Origin: Actinomadura syzygii | Lineage (GTDB): Bacteria > Actinomycetota > Actinomycetes > Streptosporangiales > Streptosporangiaceae | Assembly: GCF_008085905.1 (NCBI RefSeq) | Contig: NZ_VSFF01000022.1 | Location: forward strand, 1-64,000 | Direction: 5' to 3' | Length of the DNA: 64,000 bases | Shown: positions 1 through 8,446 of the stretch, piece after piece | Layout: each line of letters begins with the position of its first letter | Numbering within the stretch: the stretch's first letter is position 1 | Program-made: the position numbers and the translations under genes | The notes under the pieces: model-generated | Databases searched by the model: none | What the model was told of the DNA's origin: nothing | The model's input: only the letters and a program-made list of their open reading frames with translations

Positions 1-1293
1 GGCGCGATCCTCGTCCACCTGCTGCGCAACTTCTTCACCGGCGCGTTCCGCAAGCCGCGCGAGCTGAACTGGCTGCTCGGCCTCGTCATGTTCGTGCTCG
101 TGATGTTCAACGGGCTGTTCGGGTACTCGCTGCCGGACGACCTGCTGTCCGGGACGGGGCTCCGCGTGGTGGAAGGCGTGACGCTGTCCGTCCCCCTGGT
201 CGGCTCGTACGCGGTGATGTTCCTGTTCGGCGGCGAGTTCCCGGGGACGGACATCGTCCCCCGCCTGTACGTCATCCACGTCCTGCTGATTCCCGGTATC
301 CTCGCCGCGCTGATCCCGCTCCACGCGGTTGTGCTGACGTGGCGGCAGACGCACACGCAGTTCCCGGGCAAGGGCAGCTCGAACACGACCGTCAAGGGCT
401 ATCCGTTCTTCCCGGTGTTCATCGCCAAGACCACGTCGCTGTTCCTGTGGGTGCTGGGTGTGGCGACGCTGCTGGCTGCGTTCGTCCAGATCAACCCCGT
501 CTGGCTGTACGGGCCCTACGACCCGGGCGCGATCAGCTCCGGCTCGCAGCCGGACTGGTACATGGGCTGGCTGGAGGGCGGGCTGCGGATCATGCCCGCC
601 TGGGAGATCGACGCCTGGGGCCACACGGTGTCGCTGAGCGTGGCGATCCCGGGGCTGGTCGTCCTCGGCCTGCTGATCGGCGGCCTCGCCGCCTACCCGT
701 TCCTGGAACGCTGGGTGACCGGCGACCACGCGATCCACCACCTGCTCGACCGGCCGCGGGACGTCCCCGCCCGGACGGGCATCGGCGTCGCCGGGATCGT
801 GTTCTACGGCGTGCTCTGGCTCGCGGGCGGCAACGACGTCCTGTCCGACCGGTTCGAGATCCCGCTGTTCTGGACGACCTGGTTCTTCCGCGGCGCGGTC
901 GTTCTCGGCCCCCTGCTCGGCTACGCCGTCGCCTACCGCATCTGCGTCGGCCTCCAGCGGCGCGACCTCGGCCTCGCCCAGCACGGGCTGGAGACGGGCG
1001 TGATCCGCATGTCGCCGGACGGCCGGTTCAGCGAGGTCGAGCGTCCGATGCCGGACGAGGCGATCGCCGCGATCACCGACCCGCGTCCGGCGGTGGCCGT
1101 CCCGGTGGACGTCCCGCCCGACCTCGACGGCGTCGAGAGCCCGCGCGCCCGCGGCGGCGTGCGGCGGGTGCGGGCCGCGCTCAACCGGCGGTTCCGCGCC
1201 GACCTCGCGACCGTCCCGGAGCGGACGCCGGTCGACGGGAACGGCGACGGGCGGAAGGAGATCACCGGCTCCGGCACGGTCTCCAAGCGCTGA
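1..1293 (+). CDS. qcrB: cytochrome bc1 complex cytochrome b subunit (QcrB-like), 5' end outside window
   Basis: The reading frame is open from base 1, so the N-terminus is missing; 430 residues are visible. It would be the membrane cytochrome b of the menaquinol:cytochrome c oxidoreductase. The segment opening with HLLRNFFTGAFRKPRELNW, the SLPDDLLSGTGLR stretch, the helix with two His 15 residues apart (IHVLLIPGI...IPLH) that would ligate haem, and SGSQPDWYMGW, which corresponds to the PEWY loop of the quinol-oxidising site, all match actinobacterial QcrB. Several hydrophobic helices follow, then a hydrophilic C-terminal tail of about 120 residues. No qcrA or qcrC is visible downstream; the next gene is convergent. 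Family assignment is secure. Whether this is the main qcr locus or an extra copy cannot be told. Confidence 0.93.
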   Translation, partial: GAILVHLLRNFFTGAFRKPRELNWLLGLVMFVLVMFNGLFGYSLPDDLLSGTGLRVVEGVTLSVPLVGSYAVMFLFGGEFPGTDIVPRLYVIHVLLIPGILAALIPLHAVVLTWRQTHTQFPGKGSSNTTVKGYPFFPVFIAKTTSLFLWVLGVATLLAAFVQINPVWLYGPYDPGAISSGSQPDWYMGWLEGGLRIMPAWEIDAWGHTVSLSVAIPGLVVLGLLIGGLAAYPFLERWVTGDHAIHHLLDRPRDVPARTGIGVAGIVFYGVLWLAGGNDVLSDRFEIPLFWTTWFFRGAVVLGPLLGYAVAYRICVGLQRRDLGLAQHGLETGVIRMSPDGRFSEVERPMPDEAIAAITDPRPAVAVPVDVPPDLDGVESPRARGGVRRVRAALNRRFRADLATVPERTPVDGNGDGRKEITGSGTVSKR

Positions 1294-1314
1294 AGCCCGC
1301 CCCCAGAACGACGG

Positions 1315-1884
1315 TCAGCGCTCGAACAGCATGCGGATGACGGGACCGGCGGCGGCCACCGGATCGTCGCCGAGGTCGTCGGGCAGGGCGCCGCTCAGCC
1401 ACAGGTGCGCGAAGCCGTGCACGATCGACCAGGCGGCGAGCCCGGCCGTCTCCTCGTCCCCGGAGCCGCCCGCCATCACGCCGCGGACGCCCGCCGTGAG
1501 CACCTGGTCGGCGCGCGCGCGGGCGGCGCTCAGTTCCGGGTCGTCCGGACGGTAGAGCCCCGGCGCGAACATCACCTCGAAGTACGCCCGGTGGTCGACG
1601 GCGAAGCGGACGTAGGCGAGGCCCGTCTCGTGCAGGTCGTCGCCCGCGGCTTCGAGGGCGTCCGCGAACAGCGTGTAGCCCTCGGCGGCGACGGCGGTGA
1701 GCAGGCCGGTCTTGTCGCCGAAGTGGTGCGCGGGCGCGGCGTGCGAGACGCCCGCGCGGCGGGCCAGCTCGCGCAGGCTCCAGCCCGCCGGGCCCGACTC
1801 GGCGATCGCCGCCACGGCGGCGTCGAGGACGGCCCTGCGCAGGTTCCCGTGGTGGTAGCTCGGCTGCGGTCGCTGCTCGGTCAT
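1315..1884 (-). CDS. TetR/AcrR family transcriptional regulator
   Basis: A 189-residue repressor. The N-terminal helix-turn-helix spans roughly residues 14-60 (SYHHGNLRRAVLDAA, then WSLRELARRAGVSHAAPAHHFGDK), which is the form typical of TetR proteins with a WHG-type C-terminal ligand domain (TetR_C_33). The gene is divergent from the DUF3291-like gene at 1975. The 90-bp gap holds an inverted repeat at 1896-1909 and 1936-1949, so the pair is probably co-regulated by this protein. The ligand is unknown. The 3' end converges on the cytochrome b gene with about 20 bp between them. Confidence 0.9.
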   Translation of the reverse strand: MTEQRPQPSYHHGNLRRAVLDAAVAAIAESGPAGWSLRELARRAGVSHAAPAHHFGDKTGLLTAVAAEGYTLFADALEAAGDDLHETGLAYVRFAVDHRAYFEVMFAPGLYRPDDPELSAARARADQVLTAGVRGVMAGGSGDEETAGLAAWSIVHGFAHLWLSGALPDDLGDDPVAAAGPVIRMLFER

Positions 1885-1895
1885 GCCGCGATCCT

Positions 1896-1949
1896 ATCTT
1901 TCCATTGACAAGTTCGCCGCCCGGATGGCAATCTAGTCACTGGCAAGAT
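1896..1949. promoter_or_regulatory. candidate TetR operator: separated inverted repeat in divergent promoter region
   Basis: ATCTTTCCATTGAC at 1896-1909 and GTCACTGGCAAGAT at 1936-1949 are inverted copies matching at 12 of 14 positions. A TTGACA hexamer (1905-1910), usable as a -35 box for the rightward gene, lies inside the left arm. The placement between a tetR gene and a divergent gene supports an operator. Binding is inferred. Confidence 0.6.
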
Positions 1950-1974
1950 ACTGCTGCGAACCCAGGGGGACCCC

Positions 1975-2373
1975 ATGCCGACGATTCCGTGGACGAAGCT
2001 CGCGGACGCCGAGCCCGGCGCCGAGGTGGTGGTCATGGCGTCCCGGCTTGAGGTGCGCTCGCTGCGCCACGTCCCGGGCTTCCTGCGCGCCTCGCTCGTC
2101 CTGCTCCGCCAGGCCCGGACGGCCGACGGCGCGCTCGGCGTCACGCTGAGGGCCGAGCCCTTCAAGCGGACGTTCTGGACGCTCTCCGCATGGCGCGACA
2201 AGAAGGCCCTGTACGCCTACTCGGCCGCCGAGCCGCACAAGTCCGTCATGCGCGGCAAGCGCGCCGTGATGCGCGGCTCGACGTTCGTGTTCTGGGAGAC
2301 CAAGGCGGGCGACCTGCCGATCGACTGGCCGGAGGCCGAACGGCGCATCGCGGAGAACCGGGCGGAGAGCTGA
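1975..2373 (+). CDS. DUF3291-like / monooxygenase-fold small protein
   Basis: A 132-residue cytosolic protein. The core reads VVVMASRLEVRSLRHVPGFLRASLVLLRQAR, then FKRTFWTLSAWRDKKALYAYSAAEPHKSVMR, which resembles the dimeric ferredoxin-like alpha/beta barrel of DUF3291 and antibiotic-biosynthesis-monooxygenase relatives, where a strand-helix containing the phrase 'FWTLSAW.D..AL' is usual. No catalytic residues can be named. The ATG follows a GGGGGA ribosome binding site. The divergent TetR gene and shared operator suggest induction by a small molecule, perhaps one this protein binds or oxidises (inference). Confidence 0.72.
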   Translation: MPTIPWTKLADAEPGAEVVVMASRLEVRSLRHVPGFLRASLVLLRQARTADGALGVTLRAEPFKRTFWTLSAWRDKKALYAYSAAEPHKSVMRGKRAVMRGSTFVFWETKAGDLPIDWPEAERRIAENRAES

Positions 2374-2395
2374 GACGCCCGCGCCGGACGCGCCG

Positions 2396-3097
2396 TCAGG
2401 TCTCCTTCGCGAACTCGTGCAGGCCGGGCAGGTCGGTCACCGTGATCCGGCGCCAGCCGGTGCGGATCAGCCCCTCGCGGCGCAGCCCGTTGAGGGCGCG
2501 GGCGACCGTCTCGCGGGACGCGTCCATCCAGCTCCCGAGCTCCTCCTGGGACAGCGGCGGCGCGATCTCGATCGACCCGTCCGGGGCGGGCGGGACGTGC
2601 AGCGCCGACAGCTCGGCCAGGTGGGCGAGGAGCGTCGCGAGCCGCTGCGTGCCGCGGCTCGTCATGTGGGCGGTGAGGCGGCGGTCGGCGTCGTCGATGC
2701 GCTGGACGAACGTGCTGGTGACGAGCATCCACACGTCCGGGTAGGCGTCCAGGAAGCCGGTGAAGCGGACGGCGGGCACCACCAGCGCGCGGACCGGCGA
2801 CAGCGCGGTCACCGTGGCCGAGCGGGTCCGGCCGCCGAGCACGGCGCTCTCGGCGAGCAGGTCGCCGGGCCCGCGCACGGCGAGTACCACGTCGTGGCCG
2901 TCCTCGGTGGTCGAGGTCACCTTCGCCCAGCCGCGCTCGATGACGATCACGTGGTCGGACTCGTCGCCCTGGTACACGAGCGGCGCCTTCACCGGGAACT
3001 GCCGGGGCCGCGCCGCCGCGCGGAGCACTCCGCGCTGGTCGGGGTCGAGCGCGGCCCAGAACCCATGACGCGGAGCGGACGCCGCGTACGGTGCCAC
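2396..3097 (-). CDS. Crp/Fnr family transcriptional regulator
   Basis: A 233-residue protein with an N-terminal cyclic-nucleotide-binding fold (about residues 15-130, including VYQGDESDHVIVIERGWAKV and GDLLAESAVLGG) and a C-terminal winged helix (about 155-225, PPLSQEELGSWMDASRETVARALNGLRREGLI) characteristic of HTH_Crp. The GTG start at 3097 is chosen because AAGGAGGG lies just upstream. No cluster of four Cys is present, so it is not an iron-sulfur Fnr. It stands alone, convergent with the DUF3291-like gene. The effector and targets are unknown. Confidence 0.9.
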   Translation of the reverse strand: MAPYAASAPRHGFWAALDPDQRGVLRAAARPRQFPVKAPLVYQGDESDHVIVIERGWAKVTSTTEDGHDVVLAVRGPGDLLAESAVLGGRTRSATVTALSPVRALVVPAVRFTGFLDAYPDVWMLVTSTFVQRIDDADRRLTAHMTSRGTQRLATLLAHLAELSALHVPPAPDGSIEIAPPLSQEELGSWMDASRETVARALNGLRREGLIRTGWRRITVTDLPGLHEFAKET

Positions 3098-3143
3098 CGG
3101 CCCTCCTTGCCTGTCCCTTACCAGAACAGTAAACCCGATGACC

Positions 3144-3782
3144 TCACTTCGGGACGGCGATGAGGCGCACCGCGAGGCCGGTGAGGACCGTCCCGCTGAA
3201 GACGTTCAGGCAGCGCGCCGCGCGGCGGCTGCGGCGCAGCAGGTCGGCCAGCCGCCCGGACGCCAGCCCGACGCCCGCGTCGAAGGCGAAGCCGATGAGG
3301 ACGAGCGTCACGCCGAGCACGAGGAGCTGCGCCATCGGATGCCCGATCGAGGGGTCCACGAACTGCGGGAGGAAGGCGATGTTGAACAGGATCACCTTCG
3401 GGTTGAGCAGGTTCGTGACCATGCCCTGCCAGTAGGCGCGCCGCCGTCCGGGCCCGACGGCGCCGGTCGCGCCGTCGAAGCCGCCGCGGTCGCGGAACGA
3501 CTTGACCGCGAGGTAGAGCAGGTACGCCGCGCCCGCCCAGCGCAGCACGTTGTACAGCACGGGCAGGGTGCTGAACAGGGCGGACAGCCCGAGCGTCGCG
3601 GCGATCGCGTGCACGAGCGCGCCGGTGGCCACGCCCGTCGCGGCCATCACGCCCGTGCGGGGACCCCCGCGCCCGCCCATCGCGACGATGAACATCATGT
3701 CGGGCCCCGGCGTCGCGCAGAGGGCGAGGACCGCGACGACGAACGCCGCGTACAGCGAAATGTCCACCATGGTCGACATCAT
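3144..3782 (-). CDS. LysE/RhtB family amino-acid exporter
   Basis: A 212-residue inner-membrane protein with about six hydrophobic segments. The N-terminal ATPGPDMMFIVAMGGRGG motif is the hallmark of the LysE superfamily, followed by GAAYLLYLAVKSFRDRG and the NLLNPKVILFNIAFLPQFVDP segment also diagnostic of the family. Substrates in the family are amino acids such as lysine, threonine or homoserine; the specific one cannot be read here. ATGs at 3782, 3779 and 3770 all lack a clear ribosome binding site, so the exact start is uncertain. Confidence 0.9.
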   Translation of the reverse strand: MMSTMVDISLYAAFVVAVLALCATPGPDMMFIVAMGGRGGPRTGVMAATGVATGALVHAIAATLGLSALFSTLPVLYNVLRWAGAAYLLYLAVKSFRDRGGFDGATGAVGPGRRRAYWQGMVTNLLNPKVILFNIAFLPQFVDPSIGHPMAQLLVLGVTLVLIGFAFDAGVGLASGRLADLLRRSRRAARCLNVFSGTVLTGLAVRLIAVPK

Positions 3783-3833
3783 GCGGCAGCGGCGCGTCCG
3801 GCCGCGACTCCATTACCGGCGGGCCGGAACCGG

Positions 3834-4625
3834 TCAGGCCGTCGTCGGCGGGGGCTCCGTCTCGATGGTCAGCGCGTCGTGGTCGAACGAGAAGTGCCCG
3901 CGGACCTTGGACGCGTTCTCCAGCGGGTCCTCGTACGACCAGGCGGCGTTCTCGGCGCCCTCCAGAGACCAGTAGGTCGCCTGGCCCTTGTACGGGCACA
4001 CGGTCTGCTTGTCGCTCCGTGTCAGCAGCTCGCGGCGGACGTCCTCGGCCGGGATGTAGAACCGGTTCGGCAGGCCCGTCTCCGACAGCACCTTCGGCCG
4101 CTCGGTCTCGGCGATGACCTTCCCGTCCAGCAGGATCCGGACGTGCCGGGACGACGCCCTCGCGTCCACCCGGTGGAACGGGTCGCGCAGATGGCCGTGG
4201 ATCTCCTCGTCCTCGTCGTACCAGGCGTCCATCGGGTCCCAGTAGAAGGCCAGGTAGCCGCGCAGCCAGGACGACTCGGCCTTCGGCTCCGGGTAGGCCC
4301 AGACGGCGTTCTCGGCGGCGCGGTCGCCGACGCGGATCGTCCAGTAGGCGGCGTCGCCCTTGAACGGGCAGTGCGTCGAGCGGTCGGTCTTCTCGAGCAG
4401 GTCGGTCCGGACGTCCTCCTCCGGGACGTACAGCACCGGCAGCAGCCCCGTCTCGTGCAGGAGCATCCCGCGCTCGGTGTCGAGGACGGTCTCCCCCGCG
4501 AACCGGGCGCGCACCCGGCGCGGGAACCCGTGCATGAACAGCTTGTGCTTGGGTCCGTCGATGGCGTAGTTGACGTCGGCTCCCGGCGAGCCCGCGAGCG
4601 GTCCCGGCCGCAGCGTCAGCGACAT
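3834..4625 (-). CDS. tandem DUF427 domain protein
   Basis: A 263-residue soluble protein made of two DUF427 units, about residues 15-130 and 135-255. Each unit carries the same order of motifs: V.ARFAGETVLDTERG / VRILLDGKVIAETERP, a YVPEEDVR / YIPAEDVRRELL segment, CPFKGDAAYWTI / CPYKGQATYWSL and AVWAYPEP / AAWSYEDP. The duplicated architecture is common in actinomycetes. No biochemical role is established for the family. The ATG at 4625 is preferred over the GTG at 4637 because GGAAGGTGGGAG lies just before it. Confidence 0.87.
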   Translation of the reverse strand: MSLTLRPGPLAGSPGADVNYAIDGPKHKLFMHGFPRRVRARFAGETVLDTERGMLLHETGLLPVLYVPEEDVRTDLLEKTDRSTHCPFKGDAAYWTIRVGDRAAENAVWAYPEPKAESSWLRGYLAFYWDPMDAWYDEDEEIHGHLRDPFHRVDARASSRHVRILLDGKVIAETERPKVLSETGLPNRFYIPAEDVRRELLTRSDKQTVCPYKGQATYWSLEGAENAAWSYEDPLENASKVRGHFSFDHDALTIETEPPPTTA

Positions 4626-4689
4626 GCGTGCTCCCACCTTCCGTCGGCTCGGATGGCCCAGGACCCATGATCCCCCAGCCGCGGACCGC

Positions 4690-6039
4690 TCAGGCCCGCG
4701 ACGGCGCCGCCGCCCGCTCCCCGCGGGCGTCCGCCTCCCGGTGGAGCGGCTCGAGCGCCGACGTGATCCGGAACCAGCAGAGCGCGTCGTACCGGTCGGC
4801 GAGCCGCGCCGGGACGTACTGCCGCCCGTCCCGGTCCGGGTCGTAGACGGCGCCGATCGCGCGTTCGGCGAGCGTGTCGGTGAGGAACGCGGGCTTGTCC
4901 TCCTCGGGCGGGACGACGAACAGGCCGCGGTGCAGCTCCGACTCCGCGAGCGCCGCCTCCAGCGTGCCGTGCTCCGGCGGCGGGACGTGCGTCAGCTCCG
5001 GCGGCGCGCCCCAGCGCGGAGCGGCGACCACCTCGCCCGGTCCGCCCGCGAACCCGACGAGGACGGCCTCGTCCGGCCCGTAGCGCTCCCTGGCGAGCTG
5101 TCCGAGGCTGACCGTCCCGGCGGCGGCCATGCCGGTCGCGCGGGCGTCACCGGCCTGGGATGCGTGGGCCCACACGACCGCCTTGCCCGTCCCCCGCTCG
5201 GACGCGTGGAACGCCATGAGGCGGTCGAGCGTGTCGGCCATGTGCGCGGTCCGGGCGTTCCACGCCTCGGGACCGCCGCCGAGCATGGTGCGGTAGTAGC
5301 GCTCCGCACCGGCCGCGACCTCGGCGTTGTGCCCGGCGTCGAACGCGTCCACCGGCTCCCGGCCGCCGCCCTGCGTGACGGGCCGGCGCAGCCGGGTCAG
5401 CAGCGCGAGCACCTCGTCCGCCGCCGCGTCCGGGACGAGCGCGGCGCGCCGCCCCGCCTCCGCCGGATCCGCGGCGGGCGGCTCGAAGCAGCGGAACGCC
5501 TCCAGCGTCGCGTCCAGGTGGTCCGGAGCGTGCTCGGCCACGTGGTCGGCAACAGCCCGGAGCGACTCCCACAGGCCGTAGACGTCCAGCCCGTAGAAGC
5601 CGGTCCGCGCCGACGACGGCAGCCCCGCGTTGCGGTCGCGCAGCCACCGGCAGAACTTCGCGGTCTCCTCGTTGGCCCACATCCACGCGGGCCAGCGCGC
5701 GGACGCGGCGAGGACGTCGCGCGGATCGCCCGGCGCGCCGGGCGCGAGCGTCACGCTCCGCCCGACGCGGCGGCCGTCCGGCCAGTCACCCTCGACGGCG
5801 ACGAACGAGAACCCGCGTTCGGCTACCAGCCGTCTGGTCAGCGCTGCCCGCCACGCGCGGTACTCGTGCGTGCCGTGGCTGGCCTCGCCGACCAGCACGC
5901 AGCGGGCGTCCCCGATCAGGTCGAGGAGAGGGTCGAGGTCGTCCTCGTACTCCAGCGGGAGGGCGTCGCCGAGGACGTCCGCGGCGACGCCCTCGACCCT
6001 CCCGCGCGTGAAACGGTCGTCGCCTCGCGGCTGCGGCAT
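4690..6039 (-). CDS. erythromycin esterase family protein (first of two)
   Basis: A 449-residue soluble protein of the Ere superfamily. CVLVGEASHGTHEYRAWRA with FVAVEGDWPD gives the conserved Glu/His motifs near the N-terminus, and a VVWAHASQAGDA segment stands where family members carry a histidine loop. True EreA/EreB open macrolide lactones, but most actinomycete homologues have no proven substrate and many sit beside phosphoribosyltransferase genes, which are absent here. A second, divergent relative lies at 28991-30184. Self-protection against a macrolide is possible but unsupported by context. Confidence 0.88.
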   Translation of the reverse strand: MPQPRGDDRFTRGRVEGVAADVLGDALPLEYEDDLDPLLDLIGDARCVLVGEASHGTHEYRAWRAALTRRLVAERGFSFVAVEGDWPDGRRVGRSVTLAPGAPGDPRDVLAASARWPAWMWANEETAKFCRWLRDRNAGLPSSARTGFYGLDVYGLWESLRAVADHVAEHAPDHLDATLEAFRCFEPPAADPAEAGRRAALVPDAAADEVLALLTRLRRPVTQGGGREPVDAFDAGHNAEVAAGAERYYRTMLGGGPEAWNARTAHMADTLDRLMAFHASERGTGKAVVWAHASQAGDARATGMAAAGTVSLGQLARERYGPDEAVLVGFAGGPGEVVAAPRWGAPPELTHVPPPEHGTLEAALAESELHRGLFVVPPEEDKPAFLTDTLAERAIGAVYDPDRDGRQYVPARLADRYDALCWFRITSALEPLHREADARGERAAAPSRA

Positions 6040-6151
6040 GTCGGCGTCCCCCCTGTCCGGCCTCGGGCCGTCGTCGTCCGCCCTCCACAGCCGCGTTCCC
6101 CGGATCGGGCAAAGGATGCGGAGGGGGACGTACAGGGCTTTCCAGGACGCA

Positions 6152-7282
6152 CTACAGATCTCGCCGGATGCCGGTCGTGGCGGCCCGGTACGCGGTGGGC
6201 GTCACGCCGTACGCGGCGCGGAACGCGCGGCTGAACGCCGCCGCGTCCGGCAGCCCCCAGCGGTTCGCGATCGCGCCGATCCGCTGCGTCCCGAGGAACG
6301 GGTCGCCGAGCTCGCGGCGGCAGTGTTCGAGCCGCCGGGTCCGGACGTAGCGGGCGACGGTCGTCCCGGCGGGCTGGAACACCCGGTACAGCTGCCGGAC
6401 CGAGATGTGGTGCGCCTCGGCGATCGCCGCCGGGGACAGCGCCGGGTCGTGCAGCCGCGTCTCGATCCACTCCTTGATCGCGCGCAGCATCTCGGCGCCC
6501 TCCGGGGACGGCGCCGTCGGCGCGCCCAGCCATTCGCTGGCCGTCCCGGTCACCAGCTCGACGATGGCGCCGCCGAGATGGTGGGCGTAGGGCTCGTCGC
6601 CCGTGCCGAGATCGACGTCGGCCGTGGCCAGCGCCGTGCCGTTCAGCTGGTCGGCCATCGCGCCGATCGCCCTGTCCACCGTCATCTCGCCGCCTCCGCC
6701 CGCCATCACGTCCGCCGTCAGCCTGTCCGCCATCCGCTCCGCCGCCCGGTCGGCGGCGAGTTCGGCTTCGATGGCGCTGTCCTCCGCGAGGGCGCAGAGG
6801 AGCGAGGAGACGAGGCGGCCGTTGCGGGAGCCCTCGGCGAGCAGGGTGCCGCCGAAGGCGGCGAGGCGGTCCTGTGGGAGCGGGACCGCGCGGTGCGGGA
6901 TGACCACGGTGAAGATGTGATGCGCGTCGAACGAGATCTCGACCGGGCGGGTGAGATCGTAGAACACCACGTCACCTGCGCCGACGCGGGCATAGCGGCC
7001 GTTCTGCCGCAGTACGCACGAGCCGCGCAGCATGAGGCCGAGCTTGTAGCACTCGCGCGTGTCGCGGGCGATCTGGCGGGCGCTGCGGCGCACCGCGTGC
7101 GCGGGCGCGCGAACGTCGCCGGCCTCGACCGGGCCGAACGTGCGGCCGGTCAGTCGCGCGGCGAAAGCCCCAGGTAGGGACGGCTGTACATGGAACGGCC
7201 CGAATGCCGAGCTGATCAGATGCCGCCAGTAGTCGGCCTGATCGCGGGCAGGGTGGTCCGAGGTGTCAGCGAGCGTTGGCAT
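6152..7282 (-). CDS. AraC family transcriptional regulator
   Basis: A 376-residue activator. The N-terminal part (about residues 45-220) fits the AraC_binding_2 domain, with LGLMLRGSCVLRQNGRYARVGAGDVVFYDLTRP. The C-terminal 100 residues form the double helix-turn-helix (LSPAAIAEAHHISVRQLYRVFQPAGTTV and IGAIANRWGLPDAAAFSRAFRAAYGVTPTAYR). The frame is open far upstream, but only the ATG at 7282, after a GGAGGAG site, gives the family's usual length. It is divergent from the secreted dioxygenase at 7541, so that gene is a plausible target. A TTGTC-ACTC-GACAA repeat in the gap could be its site. Confidence 0.9.
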   Translation of the reverse strand: MPTLADTSDHPARDQADYWRHLISSAFGPFHVQPSLPGAFAARLTGRTFGPVEAGDVRAPAHAVRRSARQIARDTRECYKLGLMLRGSCVLRQNGRYARVGAGDVVFYDLTRPVEISFDAHHIFTVVIPHRAVPLPQDRLAAFGGTLLAEGSRNGRLVSSLLCALAEDSAIEAELAADRAAERMADRLTADVMAGGGGEMTVDRAIGAMADQLNGTALATADVDLGTGDEPYAHHLGGAIVELVTGTASEWLGAPTAPSPEGAEMLRAIKEWIETRLHDPALSPAAIAEAHHISVRQLYRVFQPAGTTVARYVRTRRLEHCRRELGDPFLGTQRIGAIANRWGLPDAAAFSRAFRAAYGVTPTAYRAATTGIRRDL

Positions 7283-7389
7283 GACGCTCCTCCGGTGAGC
7301 GGGCGGGGGGTCTCGGACGCCACCCGCCAGGTTGCTACTCCGGGTCAGGAAGGTCAATGAGCGAGTCGGCACGAGGGTCGCGGCGGCCT

Positions 7390-7403
7390 TTGTCACTCGA
7401 CAA
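7390..7403. promoter_or_regulatory. inverted repeat TTGTC-N4-GACAA in AraC/dioxygenase gap
   Basis: TTGTCACTCGACAA is a perfect 5-4-5 inverted repeat in the 258-bp region between the divergent araC-type and dioxygenase genes. A TATACA hexamer at 7450-7455 could be the rightward -10 box. Nothing else distinctive was seen in this gap. The role is inferred from position only. Confidence 0.35.
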
Positions 7404-7540
7404 CAAATGTCCGGCACGGAAACCCAAGACCAACCCCTCGTGACCGGCTTATACATGTTCGCGACGCACTCCCAGGGCGCCCCGCCAACCGGACGGACGG
7501 AAGATCCCGAACGTCCGGAAGACCTCGAGAGGAACCCCCC

Positions 7541-8197
7541 ATGCCAGAGGACGCGCAGGACCAGGCTCAGGACCAGCAGGATTCCGGCATCAGCCGGAAG
7601 AGCTTCATCGTCGCCGCCGGTCTCGGCGCACTCGCGGTGCCCGCGGCCGTGACCGCGGTGAACGCGGCGACCGCCGAAGCCGGGGTCAAGCCCCAGTGGC
7701 TGGAACTGACGCCGAAGTGCACCGACGGCGACAGCACCGCCACCCCGCCCCAGACCGAGGGCCCGTACTTCACGCCCGGCTCCCCCGAGCGCAGCGACAT
7801 CTCGACCGGCCAGGCCGGGACGAAGCTCATCGTCTCCGGGATCGTCTACAACCAGGCGTGCCAGCCGGTCGCGCACGCGCTGCTCGACTTCTGGCAGGCG
7901 GACAACGCCGGAAACTACGACAACTCCGGCTACACGTTCCGCGGGCACCAGTACTCGGACGCCCAGGGCCGCTACTCCCTGACGACGATCGTGCCCGGCC
8001 TGTACCCCGGCCGTACGCGGCACATCCACGTCAAGGTCCAGGCGCCGAACCGCCCGATCCTGACCACGCAGCTCTACTTCCCGAACGAGCCGCGGAACAA
8101 CAGCGACACGATCTTCGACCGCAGGCTCCTCATGACCATGGGCACCGGCCCCAACGGCGTGCGGACCGGCACGATCGACTTCGTGATCAACGCGTGA
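7541..8197 (+). CDS. secreted intradiol ring-cleavage dioxygenase
   Basis: A 218-residue non-haem Fe(III) dioxygenase family member. Residues 20-45 look like an export signal (SRKSFIVAAGLGALAVPAAVTA), resembling a Tat signal but with Arg-Lys in place of the twin Arg. The iron-ligand pattern is visible: Tyr in TEGPYFTPG, Tyr in GLYPGRTRHIHVKV with its two His, and the DFWQADNAGNYDN segment. Family members cleave catechols between the hydroxyls; secreted actinomycete versions act on aromatic compounds outside the cytoplasm. The gene is monocistronic, divergent from the AraC gene, and followed by a GC-rich hairpin at 8303-8338. Confidence 0.9.
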   Translation: MPEDAQDQAQDQQDSGISRKSFIVAAGLGALAVPAAVTAVNAATAEAGVKPQWLELTPKCTDGDSTATPPQTEGPYFTPGSPERSDISTGQAGTKLIVSGIVYNQACQPVAHALLDFWQADNAGNYDNSGYTFRGHQYSDAQGRYSLTTIVPGLYPGRTRHIHVKVQAPNRPILTTQLYFPNEPRNNSDTIFDRRLLMTMGTGPNGVRTGTIDFVINA

Positions 8198-8302
8198 GCC
8201 ACGTGTGAGCCATTGATGAGCAGGCGCCGGAACGCGCGTAGCGCGCGCACACGTCCCTCTGCCGGACGTGTGGCTCAGGTTCCGTAGCTCCCGCGGAATC
8301 CA

Positions 8303-8338
8303 GTCCCCGCCCGGGCACCGGCGCGCCCCGGCGGGGAC
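8303..8338 (+). terminator. GC-rich hairpin after dioxygenase gene
   Basis: GTCCCCGCC (8303-8311) and GGCGGGGAC (8330-8338) form a perfect 9-bp stem with an 18-nt, partly self-complementary loop. No T-run follows, as is common for actinomycete hairpin terminators. The remainder of the 8198-8446 gap shows a TGGGA-ATC-TCCCA repeat at 8357-8369 and a second TCTCCCAC copy 30 bp downstream, near the next gene's probable promoter. Confidence 0.45.
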
Positions 8339-8446
8339 ATCCGCATGCCCGGGTACTGGGAATCTCCCACGAAACGCCTAAGGAATGGATAGTCTCCCAC
8401 CGATCACTTTTTGTGTTGGGTAAGGAAATCTGGGAGCACAGGCCGC

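Noticed and set aside
6152..8029. Extended 625-residue version of the AraC regulator
   Set aside because: The extra N-terminus overlaps the divergent dioxygenase gene and has no family support; the ATG at 7282 has a ribosome site and gives normal length.
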